From: Vibrio salilacus | Lineage (GTDB): Bacteria > Pseudomonadota > Gammaproteobacteria > Enterobacterales > Vibrionaceae | Length of the DNA stretch: 64,000 nt | Assembly (NCBI RefSeq): GCF_002811245.1 | Contig: NZ_NIVQ01000005.1 | Coordinates: 1 to 64,000, forward strand | Direction: 5' to 3' | Part shown: positions 27,189-37,203 of the stretch, in pieces | Position numbering within the stretch: the first letter of the stretch is position 1 | Layout: each line of letters starts with the position of its first letter | Program-made: the position numbers and the translations under genes | Notes under the pieces: generated by a model | Told to the model about the DNA's origin: nothing | Database searches by the model: none | What the model saw: only the letters and a program-made list of their open reading frames with translations

Positions 27189-30017
27189 TTATGCGAATTT
27201 ACGCACTTCACCTTCACCATCGATATTAGACACACAACGGCCACAGATGGCTTTATGACCAGCGATGGTACCGACATCTGCGGTATGGTGCCAACAACGG
27301 TCACACTTCTCGCCTTCCGCAACGACAACCTCTACCAATAAACCATCAATGTCTGTTGCTTGCGCTGCCTCTGTTTTTTCACTCAGTGGCTTAACCGCCG
27401 CCGCCGAGGTCAACAGAACAAAACGCAGCTCATCTTCAAGCAAGTTAATTTTCGCCGCAAGAGCTTCATTCGCGTAAAGTGTTACTTCTGCCTGTAGAGC
27501 GCCACCGATGGTTTTTTCGTTACGCGCCGCTTCAAGCAGTTTGTTTACACTGCCACGAACCGCTTGGATTTCTGCCCAGAATTCGTTATTCAGCTCTTCG
27601 CCTTCAGCCAGACCGAACAGACCGTCAAACCATTCACCAGTAAACACAAACTTGTCACGCTCACCTGGCATTTCATTCCAGATCTCATCGGCAGTGAACG
27701 ACATAATTGGTGCCATCCAGCGAACCAGTGCTTCGACGATGTAGTAAAGCGCCGTTTGACAGCTACGCTGAGCGTGGCCACCACGTTTCGCGGTGTACTG
27801 ACGGTCTTTAATTACATCAAGGTAGAAAGAGCCCATTTCGATTGAACAGAACTGCATAAGACGCTGAGTGACACCATGAGTGTTGTACTCTTCGTATGCT
27901 TTAACAATCTCTTGCTGCGCAGCTTGTGCACGACCAACCGCCCAACGATCTAACGCCACCATTTCATCCGCCGCAACGATATCTGTCGCTGGGTTGAATC
28001 CATTAAGGTTGGCAAGGAAGAAACGCGCGGTATTACGGATACGACGATACGCATCGGCAGAGCGTTTTAGGATCTCATCAGATACCGCAACTTCACCCGT
28101 GTAGTCGGTTGAGGCAACCCAAAGACGCAAAATATCAGCACCAAGCTTGTTAGTGACATCTTTTGGTGCAACAACGTTACCGATAGATTTCGACATCTTA
28201 CGGCCGTGACCGTCAACAACGAAACCATGGGTCAACACTTGCTTGTATGGTGCTTGATCTTTCATCGCAATCGATGAAATTAGCGAAGACTGGAACCACC
28301 CACGGTGTTGGTCAGAACCTTCTAGGTAGAGATCCGCACTGTTGCCGTTGTACTCTTCGCGCGCATCAACCACAGAGTAGTGTGTCACGCCAGAATCAAA
28401 CCATACGTCTAGCGTATCGAGCACTTTTTCGTATTTGTCTGCGTCTTCACCTAGTAGATCTGCAATTTCAGCATCCCACCAAGCCTGAATACCTTTCTCT
28501 TCAACCAATAGAGCAATTTTCTCAATCAGTTCAGAAGTATTTGGGTGCAGTTCTGATGTCTCTTTATGGACAAACAGAGCAATAGGAACACCCCAGGTAC
28601 GTTGACGAGAGATACACCACTCAGGACGGCCTTCGATCATACCTTCGATACGGCTTTGACCCCATTCAGGCATCCACTCAACACTCTTGATGGATTCAAG
28701 CGCTTTGGCACGCAAGCCCGCTTGATCCATTGAAATGAACCATTGTGGTGTTGCACGGAAAATGATTGGCGTTTTGTGGCGCCAGCAGTGTGGGTAGCTG
28801 TGCTCGTACGCGTGATGATGGAGCAAAGCGCCATGCTCTTTAAGCGTTTCAACAACCGAGTCATTGGCTTTAAACACGTGCTGGCCAGCAAACAATTCTG
28901 TATCGGGTAGATAAACACCGTTAGACCCCACAGGGTTCGCCACTTCGAGGTTGTATTTCTTACCTACCGCGAAATCTTCTTGACCGTGACCAGGCGCAGT
29001 GTGTACCACACCCGTACCCGATTCAGTGGTCACGTGATCGCCAAGGATCGCTGGCACAGTGAAGTCATAAAATGGATGGTTAAACTGAGACAGTTCAAGG
29101 TCGCTACCTTTGGCAAAACCAAGATTGTGGAAGTGCTCAATACCAGCGCGATCCATTACTGATTTAGCAAGGTCAGAAGCGACAATGATACGCTCTTTCG
29201 CGTCACCTTCGACTTGGATCAATACGTATTCAAGATCATCACGTAGACAAACTGCACGGTTTGAAGGCAGTGTCCATGGTGTGGTCGTCCAGATAACGAT
29301 TGAGATATCACCTTCGCCTTGATGACCTTCGTTTAGTGCGAACTTCGACAGCAGTGCTGCTTCATCTGCCGCTTTAAAGCGAACATCGATCGACGGAGAG
29401 ACTTTGTCTTTGTACTCAACTTCAGCTTCAGCCAATGCTGAACCACAATCAGTACACCAGTGAACCGGTTTGAAACCTTTGAGTAAGTGACCATTATCAG
29501 CGATTTGGCCTAGTGCACGGATGATGTTTGCTTCAGTTGCAAAATCCATTGTGCGGTATGGTTTATCCCACTCACCCATAATACCCAAGCGCTTGAAGCT
29601 CTCTTTTTGGCCTTCAACCTGACCTGCCGCGTATTGACGACATTCAGCTCGAAACTCAGCTGCAGAGATTTTCTGCCCAGGTTTGCCTTTTTTCTTTTCT
29701 ACCATTAGTTCAATTGGTAGGCCGTGACAGTCCCAACCAGGAATATACGGCGCATCAAAACCAGAAAGCGTTTTGGATTTAATAATAATGTCTTTAAGAA
29801 TCTTGTTTAGTGCGTGGCCAATATGAATATCACCGTTCGCGTATGGAGGACCATCGTGTAGAACGAAAGATCTTTTGCCTTTCTTCGCTTTACGAATTTC
29901 GCCGTAAAGGTCTTCTTTGTACCAACGCTTAAGCATTTCTGGCTCTCGATTGGCCAGATTGCCGCGCATCGGAAACCCTGTATCAGGAAGGTTCAGGGTA
30001 TCTTTATACTCACTCAT
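27189..30017 (-). CDS. ileS: Isoleucyl-tRNA synthetase IleS
   Basis: A class I aminoacyl-tRNA synthetase that charges tRNA-Ile. The 942-aa length is normal for the bacterial form. It has the HIGH motif ([16 protein letters not shown], near residue 60), a CP1 editing domain with [12 protein letters not shown], and KMSKS ([13 protein letters not shown], near 600). A C-terminal zinc-binding CDRCWHH...CGRC follows. It lies in the ribF-ileS-lspA order, 55 bp after ribF. This is the zinc-containing (mupirocin-sensitive) type. Confidence 0.97.
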   Translation of the reverse strand: MSEYKDTLNLPDTGFPMRGNLANREPEMLKRWYKEDLYGEIRKAKKGKRSFVLHDGPPYANGDIHIGHALNKILKDIIIKSKTLSGFDAPYIPGWDCHGLPIELMVEKKKGKPGQKISAAEFRAECRQYAAGQVEGQKESFKRLGIMGEWDKPYRTMDFATEANIIRALGQIADNGHLLKGFKPVHWCTDCGSALAEAEVEYKDKVSPSIDVRFKAADEAALLSKFALNEGHQGEGDISIVIWTTTPWTLPSNRAVCLRDDLEYVLIQVEGDAKERIIVASDLAKSVMDRAGIEHFHNLGFAKGSDLELSQFNHPFYDFTVPAILGDHVTTESGTGVVHTAPGHGQEDFAVGKKYNLEVANPVGSNGVYLPDTELFAGQHVFKANDSVVETLKEHGALLHHHAYEHSYPHCWRHKTPIIFRATPQWFISMDQAGLRAKALESIKSVEWMPEWGQSRIEGMIEGRPEWCISRQRTWGVPIALFVHKETSELHPNTSELIEKIALLVEEKGIQAWWDAEIADLLGEDADKYEKVLDTLDVWFDSGVTHYSVVDAREEYNGNSADLYLEGSDQHRGWFQSSLISSIAMKDQAPYKQVLTHGFVVDGHGRKMSKSIGNVVAPKDVTNKLGADILRLWVASTDYTGEVAVSDEILKRSADAYRRIRNTARFFLANLNGFNPATDIVAADEMVALDRWAVGRAQAAQQEIVKAYEEYNTHGVTQRLMQFCSIEMGSFYLDVIKDRQYTAKRGGHAQRSCQTALYYIVEALVRWMAPIMSFTADEIWNEMPGERDKFVFTGEWFDGLFGLAEGEELNNEFWAEIQAVRGSVNKLLEAARNEKTIGGALQAEVTLYANEALAAKINLLEDELRFVLLTSAAAVKPLSEKTEAAQATDIDGLLVEVVVAEGEKCDRCWHHTADVGTIAGHKAICGRCVSNIDGEGEVRKFA

Positions 30018-30072
30018 CGATTCTTAATTCCGTTGTCTTGGGTGACAGTTAGACATTATGCCAAGCAGCGAA

Positions 30073-31020
30073 CTAAACCACTTGGGCTGGCTTTCGCTGA
30101 CGCAGCCACACCCTTGCTGCTTCAGCATCCAATTCAATTTGTTGTTTCAGCGCGTCAAACGATTCAAATTTATGTTCGTCGCGGATTTTATCTAAAAGCA
30201 CGATCTCTAACTGCTTGCCATATAAGTTGGCTTTAAAGTCAAATAAATGCACTTCTAGTTGCTGGCGTATGCCATTTACCGTTGGTCGATTGCCAATGTT
30301 TGCAACACCACCAAAAGCTTGTTCACCAAGGCCCAACACTTCTACGGCATAGACACCGGAGACAGGCGAGACACAGCGCTTTAACGGGATATTTGCGGTG
30401 GGAAAACCTATCGTTCTACCCAGTTTTCGCCCATGAGACACTCGACCGCTAATGCTATAATTACGCCCCAGCATTTTAGCGGCGTCATCAAGCTTATTTT
30501 GTGCTAATGCGTCACGAATCGCAGTGCTACTTACGCGCAATGTCTGAAGGCAAAAACTTTGCGTGCTAACGACTTCAAAGCCTAACTCACGTCCCGCCTT
30601 CTCTAACATGGTAAAGTTACCTTTGCGCTGTTTACCAAAGCAAAAATCATCGCCCACTACGAGAAACTTAACACCCAAACGCTCGACCAACAAGTCACGA
30701 ATAAAGGACTGTGGCGATTGATTTGCAAACTGATGGTTGAAGTTAACACACAGCAACCTTTCAATATCGAGCTTGCTCAATTGAACAAATTTATCGCGCA
30801 AACGCGTTAAGCGTGCTGGTGCTTTATCTTTTGCAAACAGTTCCAACGGCTGAGGCTCAAACGTCATGACCGTTGATGGTAAGTCAAGTTCCTTTGCTCT
30901 CGCAGAAACTTGGTTTAACACTTCTTGATGGCCAAGATGCACACCATCGAAGTTTCCGATCGTCAATACACATCCTTTATGATGTGATTTGATATTGTGA
31001 ATACCTCGAATCAATTCCAT
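30073..31020 (-). CDS. ribF: Bifunctional riboflavin kinase/FAD synthetase RibF
   Basis: It makes FMN and then FAD from riboflavin. The 315-aa protein has an N-terminal nucleotidyltransferase domain (about 15-165: TIGNFDGVHLGHQ, VVGDDFCFG) and a C-terminal riboflavin kinase domain (about 185-305: GRVSHGRKLGRTIGFPTANI, GVANIGNRPTV). It lies between murJ and ileS, all on the minus strand. Confidence 0.96.
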   Translation of the reverse strand: MELIRGIHNIKSHHKGCVLTIGNFDGVHLGHQEVLNQVSARAKELDLPSTVMTFEPQPLELFAKDKAPARLTRLRDKFVQLSKLDIERLLCVNFNHQFANQSPQSFIRDLLVERLGVKFLVVGDDFCFGKQRKGNFTMLEKAGRELGFEVVSTQSFCLQTLRVSSTAIRDALAQNKLDDAAKMLGRNYSISGRVSHGRKLGRTIGFPTANIPLKRCVSPVSGVYAVEVLGLGEQAFGGVANIGNRPTVNGIRQQLEVHLFDFKANLYGKQLEIVLLDKIRDEHKFESFDALKQQIELDAEAARVWLRQRKPAQVV

Positions 31021-31111
31021 TGGAGACTGCTAAAAACCTATCAATTTTTGTTAAACACTCAAATAATGAGTTTACCTTGCGTGAAACCGACGGATTATAT
31101 ACCAATCTTGC

Positions 31112-32674
31112 TCACTCTGTCGCTGCTTTTAAGTCTTTTAAACGTACGCCCAGTATAAGTAACGTTAATAGATAAACCCCAGCACCCAAGCCAATTAAAG
31201 CCGTGAGTGTTGTTCCTCGTTCAAGCAAGGTCCAAGACAACCATACATCCATGGCTTCAAGCTGTGACAAAATCGCCGCGACCATTAATCCACCAGCAAC
31301 CAGTAACTTCATCATAAAGACAATGGTTCGTTGGGTTAATTGGTAGACACCAGCTCGGTGCAATCCACGATACAAAAGCGACATATTGACTAGCGCCGAT
31401 AGTGCGGTGGCAATCGCTAAGCCAACATAACCATAAAACCATGCAAAAATGGCGTTAAAAATCATATTCGTCACCATAGCGATAATGCCGTATTTCACTG
31501 GTGTTTTAGTATCTTGACGCGAGTAATAGCCCGGGGCAAGTACCTTAATCAGCATGAAATTAAGCAAACCTGAGGCATAAGCCATCAATGACATTGAGGC
31601 AAACTGCACGTCTTGCGCGGAAAATGCTCCGCGCATAAACAGCACCATCAGCATCGGCTTAGCCAGCACCATCAAGCCGAGCATCGCCGGAACACCAAGT
31701 AAAGTGACCATGCGAACGCCCCAGTCCATCGTTTGAGCAAAACCATCATTGTGCGCATCAATATGTTTACGAGAGAGCGCAGGTAATATCACTGTCGCGA
31801 TCGCGATACCAAACAATCCAAGGGGAAATTCAAGTAACCGATCAGAATAATACAACCAACTGATTGACCCCGTTTGAAGAAAGCTGGCAATAAAAGTATC
31901 AAACAACAAGTTAATCTGGCTAACCGAGACACCAAACAAGGCCGGTATCATTAAGGTGCGAATTTTAACCACACCAGGATCGCGCCATCCCCATTGGGGC
32001 TTTACCATGACTCCAGCTTTGATTAAGAACGGAATTTGAAATAAGAATTGCACTAAACCGCCTAGAAAAACCCCGATCGCTAAACCAATTTCTGGCTGGT
32101 CAAGTTGCGGGGCGATAAACCAAGCCGAGAGAATAATCATCACATTCAAAAAAACTGGCGTAAAAGAAGAGACCGCGAATTGACCTAGGGTGTTGAGAAT
32201 GGCACCAGACAAAGCAACAAAGGTGATAAACCACAAATATGGAAAAGTGATTTTGAGAATAAAACTGGCTAGCTCAAATTTCTCGGCCGACGGACCGCCG
32301 TTGAGCCAATCTAAAAACCAACCAAAACCAAACAAAGCGGTAACCACACCAGAACCTAATACCCCAAGAATGGTGACGATAGAGACAATCACGCCTAGCG
32401 TGCCCGCCGCCCGTGCGATTAACTGACGCGTTTTATCGAGATCTTTACTGGCGTGATATTCAGTCAGTACGGGGACAAAAGCTTGTGAAAAAGCGCCTTC
32501 TGCAAACAAGCGACGCAGAAAATTAGGAATTTTATTGGCAAAAAAGAACACATCGGCACTTGCGCCTGCGCCCATAATATTAGCAACAACGACATCTCGA
32601 ACTAAACCTAACACTCGAGAGATCAATGTCATGGCACTGACAATCATGCCTGACTTGAGCAGACGTTTACTCAC
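31112..32674 (-). CDS. murJ: Lipid II flippase MurJ (MviN)
   Basis: An essential inner-membrane flippase that moves lipid II to the periplasmic face. About 520 aa and 14 predicted transmembrane segments, with RVLGLVRDVVVANIMGAGASADVFFFANKIPNFLRRLFAEGAF near the start. I chose the GTG at 32674: it is preceded by GAGGTAA at good spacing and gives the family N-terminus (V/M)SKRLLKSG. The next upstream candidate, a TTG at 32692, has no ribosome site. It is divergent from rpsT. Confidence 0.95.
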   Translation of the reverse strand: MSKRLLKSGMIVSAMTLISRVLGLVRDVVVANIMGAGASADVFFFANKIPNFLRRLFAEGAFSQAFVPVLTEYHASKDLDKTRQLIARAAGTLGVIVSIVTILGVLGSGVVTALFGFGWFLDWLNGGPSAEKFELASFILKITFPYLWFITFVALSGAILNTLGQFAVSSFTPVFLNVMIILSAWFIAPQLDQPEIGLAIGVFLGGLVQFLFQIPFLIKAGVMVKPQWGWRDPGVVKIRTLMIPALFGVSVSQINLLFDTFIASFLQTGSISWLYYSDRLLEFPLGLFGIAIATVILPALSRKHIDAHNDGFAQTMDWGVRMVTLLGVPAMLGLMVLAKPMLMVLFMRGAFSAQDVQFASMSLMAYASGLLNFMLIKVLAPGYYSRQDTKTPVKYGIIAMVTNMIFNAIFAWFYGYVGLAIATALSALVNMSLLYRGLHRAGVYQLTQRTIVFMMKLLVAGGLMVAAILSQLEAMDVWLSWTLLERGTTLTALIGLGAGVYLLTLLILGVRLKDLKAATE

Positions 32675-32767
32675 AATTACCTCGGAAATCAAAACTTTTG
32701 CCCTACTTTACATCAGGAATGTCAAAAGCAGAGCAGATTAGTATTAGCAATGAAAAAAAAATACTGT

Positions 32768-32773
32768 TAGAAT
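32768..32773 (+). promoter_or_regulatory. Possible rpsT promoter P1 (-10 element)
   Basis: TAGAAT followed by the very GC-rich CCCCGCC, a stringent-type discriminator. The -35 is poor (TTAGCA 18 bp upstream). Confidence 0.4.
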
Positions 32774-32845
32774 CCCCGCCATCTTAACCGTGAAGACCTT
32801 TCAATCCAAAGTTTGTTTGGCTCGATTGGTTTTTGCACAAATCAT

Positions 32846-32874
32846 TTGACAATTAAGCGCAAATGAGGGATATT
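32846..32874 (+). promoter_or_regulatory. Possible rpsT promoter P2
   Basis: A perfect TTGACA (32846-32851), 17-bp spacer, GATATT (32869-32874) and a GC-rich discriminator lie about 50 bp before the rpsT start. E. coli rpsT also has two promoters. Confidence 0.55.
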
Positions 32875-32921
32875 CCTCGCCCTTAAATTGTCACCGAACT
32901 AAGTTTTTGGGAGTTAGACCC

Positions 32922-33182
32922 TTGGCAAATAGTAAATCTGCTAAGAAGCGCGCTATCCAAGCTGAGAAACGTCGCCAGCACAATGCTAGCCGTCGTTCTA
33001 TGATGCGCACTTACATGAAGAAAACTGTTGCTGCTATCGAAGCAGGCGACAAAGCTGCTGCAACTGAAGCATTTGCTACAGTTACACCAATCCTAGACCG
33101 CATGGCGACTAAAGGCCTTATTCATAAGAATAAAGCTGCACGTCATAAGTCTCGTTTCACTGCTGCAATCAAAGCTCTGTGA
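32922..33182 (+). CDS. rpsT: 30S ribosomal protein S20
   Basis: An 86-aa basic, helical primary 16S-binding protein ([21 protein letters not shown]). The start is the TTG at 32922, preceded by GGGAG at 8-nt spacing; no ATG fits. E. coli rpsT also starts with UUG, which is part of its translational autocontrol. A nearby upstream TTG at 32907 would add five residues but overlaps the ribosome site. Confidence 0.97.
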   Translation: MANSKSAKKRAIQAEKRRQHNASRRSMMRTYMKKTVAAIEAGDKAAATEAFATVTPILDRMATKGLIHKNKAARHKSRFTAAIKAL

Positions 33183-33206
33183 TAGAACTCTGATTTGCTG
33201 TGAAAG

Positions 33207-33232
33207 AAAAACCGGCCTTGGCCGGTTTTTTT
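33207..33232 (+). terminator. Terminator of rpsT
   Basis: AAAAACCGGCC-TT-GGCCGGTTTTTTT, a strong intrinsic terminator 25 nt after the stop. Confidence 0.9.
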
Positions 33233-33286
33233 ATGCCTGTTTTATTTAGAGATTGAACGCCCCTCCTCTAAATAAGATAAACTCAG

Positions 33287-33580
33287 CTAAGAACAGTAAA
33301 GTGTATGCAACAATTGAATCATTGCTTTCACTTCTTGGCTACTTAATGTGTAATAAACGGTTTGAGCTTCTTTGCGCGTGTTGACCAAGCCATCTCTTCT
33401 CAGCCACGCTAAATGTTGAGACAAAGCAGACTGGCTCAACTCCAACTTATTACATAACTCCCCCACCGATAGCTCCTGATTGTGCAGCAAGCACAATATT
33501 TGTAAGCGACGCTCATTTGCCATCGCCTTTAGTAGCACTACCGCCTGAGCTGAGTTCTTTTCCATCTCTTGTAGGTTCAT
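33287..33580 (-). CDS. hlyU: ArsR-family virulence regulator HlyU
   Basis: A 97-aa winged-helix protein that I recognise as HlyU from near identity with the V. cholerae and V. vulnificus sequences. HlyU relieves H-NS silencing of haemolysin and RTX toxin genes. The helix-turn-helix is LSVGELCNKLELSQSALSQHLAWLRRDGLV. The two conserved, redox-responsive cysteines are present (Cys30 and Cys96), with an extra Cys43. Metal-site residues of ArsR sensors are absent. Context nhaR-hlyU-rpsT-murJ is the Vibrio order. Toxin targets lie outside the window. Confidence 0.92.
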   Translation of the reverse strand: MNLQEMEKNSAQAVVLLKAMANERRLQILCLLHNQELSVGELCNKLELSQSALSQHLAWLRRDGLVNTRKEAQTVYYTLSSQEVKAMIQLLHTLYCS

Positions 33581-33757
33581 CTGCCACTACACCCCTTCAT
33601 ACCACAACAACTTCTACAACAATCGGTCATTAAAAGTGCTTATTGACCACCAATTTTCAACCTATTCACTTAATATTTAATTTTTTATGCAGTGAATTAT
33701 TTTGAATATTAATCGAAATGTAACAATTAATCTATTTATTAGGCTAAAAAACAACCT

Positions 33758-34648
33758 CTAATTAAACAGATTGGTAAAGTCAGCATCACAAACACTTCTA
33801 ACCGCAGGGTGTTGAATCATACGTTCAGCAAAAATGACATAATACTCTTCTTTCAACTCATCAATATGACCAATTAATTGCAATGTTAAATCACTATCGA
33901 CTTCAGAAACATATATCGAAGGGGCGAGAAAAACGACATCGTGGTGATAACGAGCAAAAGCTTTCATCAATGCCACATCATCAAATTCGCCTAAAATGTT
34001 AGGCTGCAATCCTTGGCGATCAAACCATTGCAACACTTTGCGTCCCATCGCCGTTCGGCTACCTGGTATCAAGAGCTTTCTTTGTTCTAAAATCGCAGGA
34101 AAGCTCACATTCGTCACATTACCTGAACAAAAGAAGCTCGTATTCGATTCTCCCAGTTTCTTACTATATAAGCCTGGGCTTTGACTCGAATCGACTGGGC
34201 AGTCAGACAAAATCATATCAAGCTTATGTTGCGATAGTTGTTCCAATAGCATTTCATGTGTCGATTCAAAACAGCGTAAATGGAGGCTATCATCGTCAGG
34301 GACTGTCGTGAGTAATATCTTACTCACCAGACGCTTGGACAGTGCGTCTGCAACACCAACATCAAATAAAATATTAGATCGCTGGCTATAGTTAACAATG
34401 TCGAGCATTTCATAGCTCAAACCAAACATTCTATCGGCGTACTTGAACACCAACTGACCTAACTCTGTCGGCTCAACACTACGTCCGTTACGTTTAGTTA
34501 ATTTGCCATCCATGCGCTCTTCTAACGCTTTAATTTGGCCAGTAACCGTTTGCGGAGTAAGAAAAAGGGCTTCTGCCGCCTTAGTAACAGAACCTTGTTT
34601 GCACACCATCCAGAAGTAATAGAGATGATTATAATTTAAATGTGACAT
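33758..34648 (-). CDS. nhaR: LysR-family sodium-responsive regulator NhaR
   Basis: A 296-aa LysR-type regulator with an N-terminal helix-turn-helix ([26 protein letters not shown]) and a C-terminal effector domain. The N-terminus [25 protein letters not shown] is that of NhaR, which in E. coli activates the nhaA sodium-proton antiporter in response to Na+. Here nhaA is not adjacent; the divergent neighbour is the sodium-phosphate transporter nptA. Location near rpsT matches E. coli. Confidence 0.93.
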   Translation of the reverse strand: MSHLNYNHLYYFWMVCKQGSVTKAAEALFLTPQTVTGQIKALEERMDGKLTKRNGRSVEPTELGQLVFKYADRMFGLSYEMLDIVNYSQRSNILFDVGVADALSKRLVSKILLTTVPDDDSLHLRCFESTHEMLLEQLSQHKLDMILSDCPVDSSQSPGLYSKKLGESNTSFFCSGNVTNVSFPAILEQRKLLIPGSRTAMGRKVLQWFDRQGLQPNILGEFDDVALMKAFARYHHDVVFLAPSIYVSEVDSDLTLQLIGHIDELKEEYYVIFAERMIQHPAVRSVCDADFTNLFN

Positions 34649-34967
34649 CAGAACTCACTCAACAGGGGGGGGAAATTGCTAGGTTATAACAAATGAAATC
34701 AATGACAACAATAATTCGTTAAAACCATGCAATAAAGCAAGAAACCTACAATTTTAACGAAGTGTTATTTTTAATTACGCCACTCACTATTAATAAATAA
34801 CGCACTGGGTGACAAATTTTTATGTTTTTCCCGACGTTAATCACCGCAAATAATATCGCTAGAAATTGGCAAATAACCATTAAAAATCAACATATTACAT
34901 GGATACCAAATCCTTCATTACACTCCAAAGCTCTCTCTTTCAATAAAAACGGTCAGGCTACACATAA

Positions 34968-35001
34968 CTGTCATATTACTGAAATATTTCATCTCTACCA
35001 T
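34968..35001 (+). promoter_or_regulatory. Pho-box-like site and promoter of nptA
   Basis: CTGTCAT-ATTA-CTGAAAT at 34968-34985 fits two 7-bp PhoB half-sites (consensus CTGTCAT) with the required 4-bp A/T spacer. The first half is perfect and the second matches 5 of 7. A -10-like TACCAT follows after 10 bp (34996-35001), the spacing of PhoB-dependent promoters. The rest of the 411-bp nhaR/nptA gap is A/T-rich with no supported gene. Confidence 0.6.
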
Positions 35002-35059
35002 CAGCCTCAGACTCAACAACAGACCTCAACTTACTTTAATAGGTCAACGGAGAAAAATT

Positions 35060-36205
35060 ATGAACCAAGCGACTACTGCAGCGGCACCGATTTCGAGTAC
35101 GACTCGTTGGTTGCGTTGGGCTAACTTGGCGTTCATGTTGTATTTGCTACTTCTAGCAGTATCTATGGTAGGCAGCGGCTTTAAATGGGCAACTGGCGAT
35201 CAAGCTAAAGTTCTATTTGAATTCGCTTCACACCCAGTGGCTGGTTTGATGATAGGTTTAGTGGCCACCGCTCTAATTCAATCGTCAAGTACGGTCTCCT
35301 CTATTATTGTCGGCCTTGTCGCTGGAGGTCTGCCAGTCGAAACCGCGATCCCAATGGTTATGGGTGCCAATATTGGTACCACTGTGACCAACACCTTAGT
35401 CTCTCTTGGACACGTTCGCTGTAAAGAAGAGTTTAAACGCGCGTTTGCCAGTGCAACTATTCACGACTTTTTCAACCTACTCGCTGTCCTTATCTTCTTA
35501 CCACTGGAGATGATGTTCGGTATTCTTGAAAAAGTATCTCATTGGCTAGTATCACCTATGCTTGCAACCGGTGATATGAGTATGAAAGGTCTTAATTTTA
35601 TTAATCCAATGACTAAACCAGTCGTCGGTGCAATAAAAGAACCTTTGGCGACATTTGGAGACACCATTGGTGGTATCACGCTTATCGTATTAGGTATCGC
35701 AACTATCTTCGTTGCTATCACGGTCATGGGTAAGTTGATGAAAAGCCTAATGGTCGGTCGTGCACGTGAGATTCTTAAGAACGCGATCGGTCGTGGCCCC
35801 CTTCACGGCATTGCTTCTGGCTCTATTGTCACTATTATGGTTCAATCATCCTCCACCACAACAAGCTTAATGGTTCCACTCGTTGGATCTGGAGTACTTA
35901 AAGTACGTGACGTTTACCCTTTTACGCTAGGTGCAAACATCGGTACTTGTATCACCGCTCTACTGGCTGCAACAGCGGTATCTGGTGAGTTTGCGGTGTT
36001 TGCACTGCAGATTGCTCTCGTCCATTTAGTGTTTAATATTATGGCGACGGCATTTATTTTTGGGATCCCTTTCTTACGAGAGCTCCCGATTAAAGGTGCG
36101 GACTTAATCTCAGATATGGCGGTGAAGAATAAAGCCGTAGTTGCAGGTTACCTATTGTCAGTCTTTGTTGTACTACCTGGTGCAATCCTAGCGCTGACAA
36201 CTTAA
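35060..36205 (+). CDS. nptA: Sodium-dependent phosphate transporter NptA
   Basis: A 381-aa Na/Pi cotransporter (SLC34/NptA type) of the inner membrane. The two inverted QSSST repeats that form the transport site are present: ALIQSSSTVSSIIVGLVAGG with MVMGANIGTTVTNTL, and MVQSSSTTTSLMVPL with TLGANIGTCITALL. V. cholerae has the same gene beside nhaR. The ATG at 35060 has GGAG 8 nt upstream. A Pho-box-like site lies upstream and a terminator follows. Confidence 0.94.
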   Translation: MNQATTAAAPISSTTRWLRWANLAFMLYLLLLAVSMVGSGFKWATGDQAKVLFEFASHPVAGLMIGLVATALIQSSSTVSSIIVGLVAGGLPVETAIPMVMGANIGTTVTNTLVSLGHVRCKEEFKRAFASATIHDFFNLLAVLIFLPLEMMFGILEKVSHWLVSPMLATGDMSMKGLNFINPMTKPVVGAIKEPLATFGDTIGGITLIVLGIATIFVAITVMGKLMKSLMVGRAREILKNAIGRGPLHGIASGSIVTIMVQSSSTTTSLMVPLVGSGVLKVRDVYPFTLGANIGTCITALLAATAVSGEFAVFALQIALVHLVFNIMATAFIFGIPFLRELPIKGADLISDMAVKNKAVVAGYLLSVFVVLPGAILALTT

Positions 36206-36226
36206 TCACAGCACCATCGTTTTGCT

Positions 36227-36258
36227 AAGCCCGCACCTCTTGGTTGCGGGCTTTTTTA
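36227..36258 (+). terminator. Terminator of nptA
   Basis: AAGCCCGCA...TGCGGGCTT followed by a T run. Confidence 0.87.
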
Positions 36259-36295
36259 TTTGAGATTAGCGAGTATTCATCTACCTGCTGGGCAT

Positions 36296-36323
36296 AAAAA
36301 AACCGCCTAACGATAGGCGGTTT
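36296..36323 (-). terminator. Terminator of thyA
   Basis: AACCGCCTA-TCGT-TAGGCGGTT on the minus strand, followed by TTTTTT. It ends the rppH-ptsP-lgt-thyA transcript. Confidence 0.87.
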
Positions 36324-36342
36324 AGACAATATAACGTAACAA

Positions 36343-37194
36343 TTACACTGAGAACGGGTAGCGAATAGGATCATGATATTGGTAACCTTCGACCCAAAAG
36401 TCATCCAAAGTAACCCAAGTTTCTAAGTCTTCAAGAGACTTTATCTCTGGGTTGATATGGAAGGTTGCCGCTTTAAGAGGTTCGCGTTGCAACTGGACAT
36501 CACGCATCAACTCAAGCTGGTCTTGATAGATGTGTGCATTAACAATCTTATGATAGGCCTGCCCAGGCTTCTTACCTGTAATCTGAGCCATAATCGCAAG
36601 AAAAACGTAAACCTGAACCATATTAAAGTTTAAACCTAGCGGCACATCACAGGAGCGCTGAGTACTATTCAGGTATAACCTATCCCCTAATAGGGAAAAG
36701 TGGTGGCTATACATGCACGGGCGTAAACACCCCATGTGAAACTCACCTGGATTGTAGAAGTTTAAGATCTCACCGCGATCATCGACACCACGGGTTAAGT
36801 CATCAACAATTTTACGTAGCTGATCGACATGGCCACCATCAGGCTTAGCCCAAGCACGACCTTGTACGCCATAAACTCGGCCCATATCGTCATCACCTTT
36901 ACGATAAGGATTATTTAACCATGCTTGGTTGAGGTTTGCGTTAGCGTCCCACGTTTTGGTGCCTAATTGACGAAAATCATCGGCATTGTCATAACCACGC
37001 ATATAACCGATCAGTTCGGCAACCGCCGCTTTCCAGAAACTCTTACGGGTCGTCACTAAAGGAAACTGATTGTTGGCCACATCGTACGTTAGATCGGCAT
37101 TAATAACCGTTAGGCAGCGCTTACCAGTACGCTCGTTTTCAATCCACTCACCGTGGTCAACGATACGCTGACAGAGATCTAAATACTGTTTCAC
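36343..37194 (-). CDS. thyA: Thymidylate synthase ThyA
   Basis: It methylates dUMP to dTMP with methylene-tetrahydrofolate. The 283-aa protein has the Arg loop ([11 protein letters not shown]), the catalytic cysteine in [12 protein letters not shown] and the substrate-binding [14 protein letters not shown] block. The sequence departs from E. coli ThyA: the usual PCH after the nucleophile is PCM, and the C-terminus is PFSV. It is thus a divergent ThyA subtype, not ThyX. It lies 9 bp after lgt, as in E. coli. Confidence 0.93.
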   Translation of the reverse strand: MKQYLDLCQRIVDHGEWIENERTGKRCLTVINADLTYDVANNQFPLVTTRKSFWKAAVAELIGYMRGYDNADDFRQLGTKTWDANANLNQAWLNNPYRKGDDDMGRVYGVQGRAWAKPDGGHVDQLRKIVDDLTRGVDDRGEILNFYNPGEFHMGCLRPCMYSHHFSLLGDRLYLNSTQRSCDVPLGLNFNMVQVYVFLAIMAQITGKKPGQAYHKIVNAHIYQDQLELMRDVQLQREPLKAATFHINPEIKSLEDLETWVTLDDFWVEGYQYHDPIRYPFSV

Positions 37195-37203
37195 ACCAAT
37201 TCC

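Noticed and set aside
33287-33580. HlyU as an arsenic or zinc sensor
   Set aside because: The ArsR metal-binding motif (CxC in helix 3) is absent, and the sequence matches HlyU in detail.
34822-35124. A 100-aa ORF overlapping the nptA start
   Set aside because: It crosses the Pho-box-like site and the nptA start in another frame; composition is A/T noise and no family is seen.
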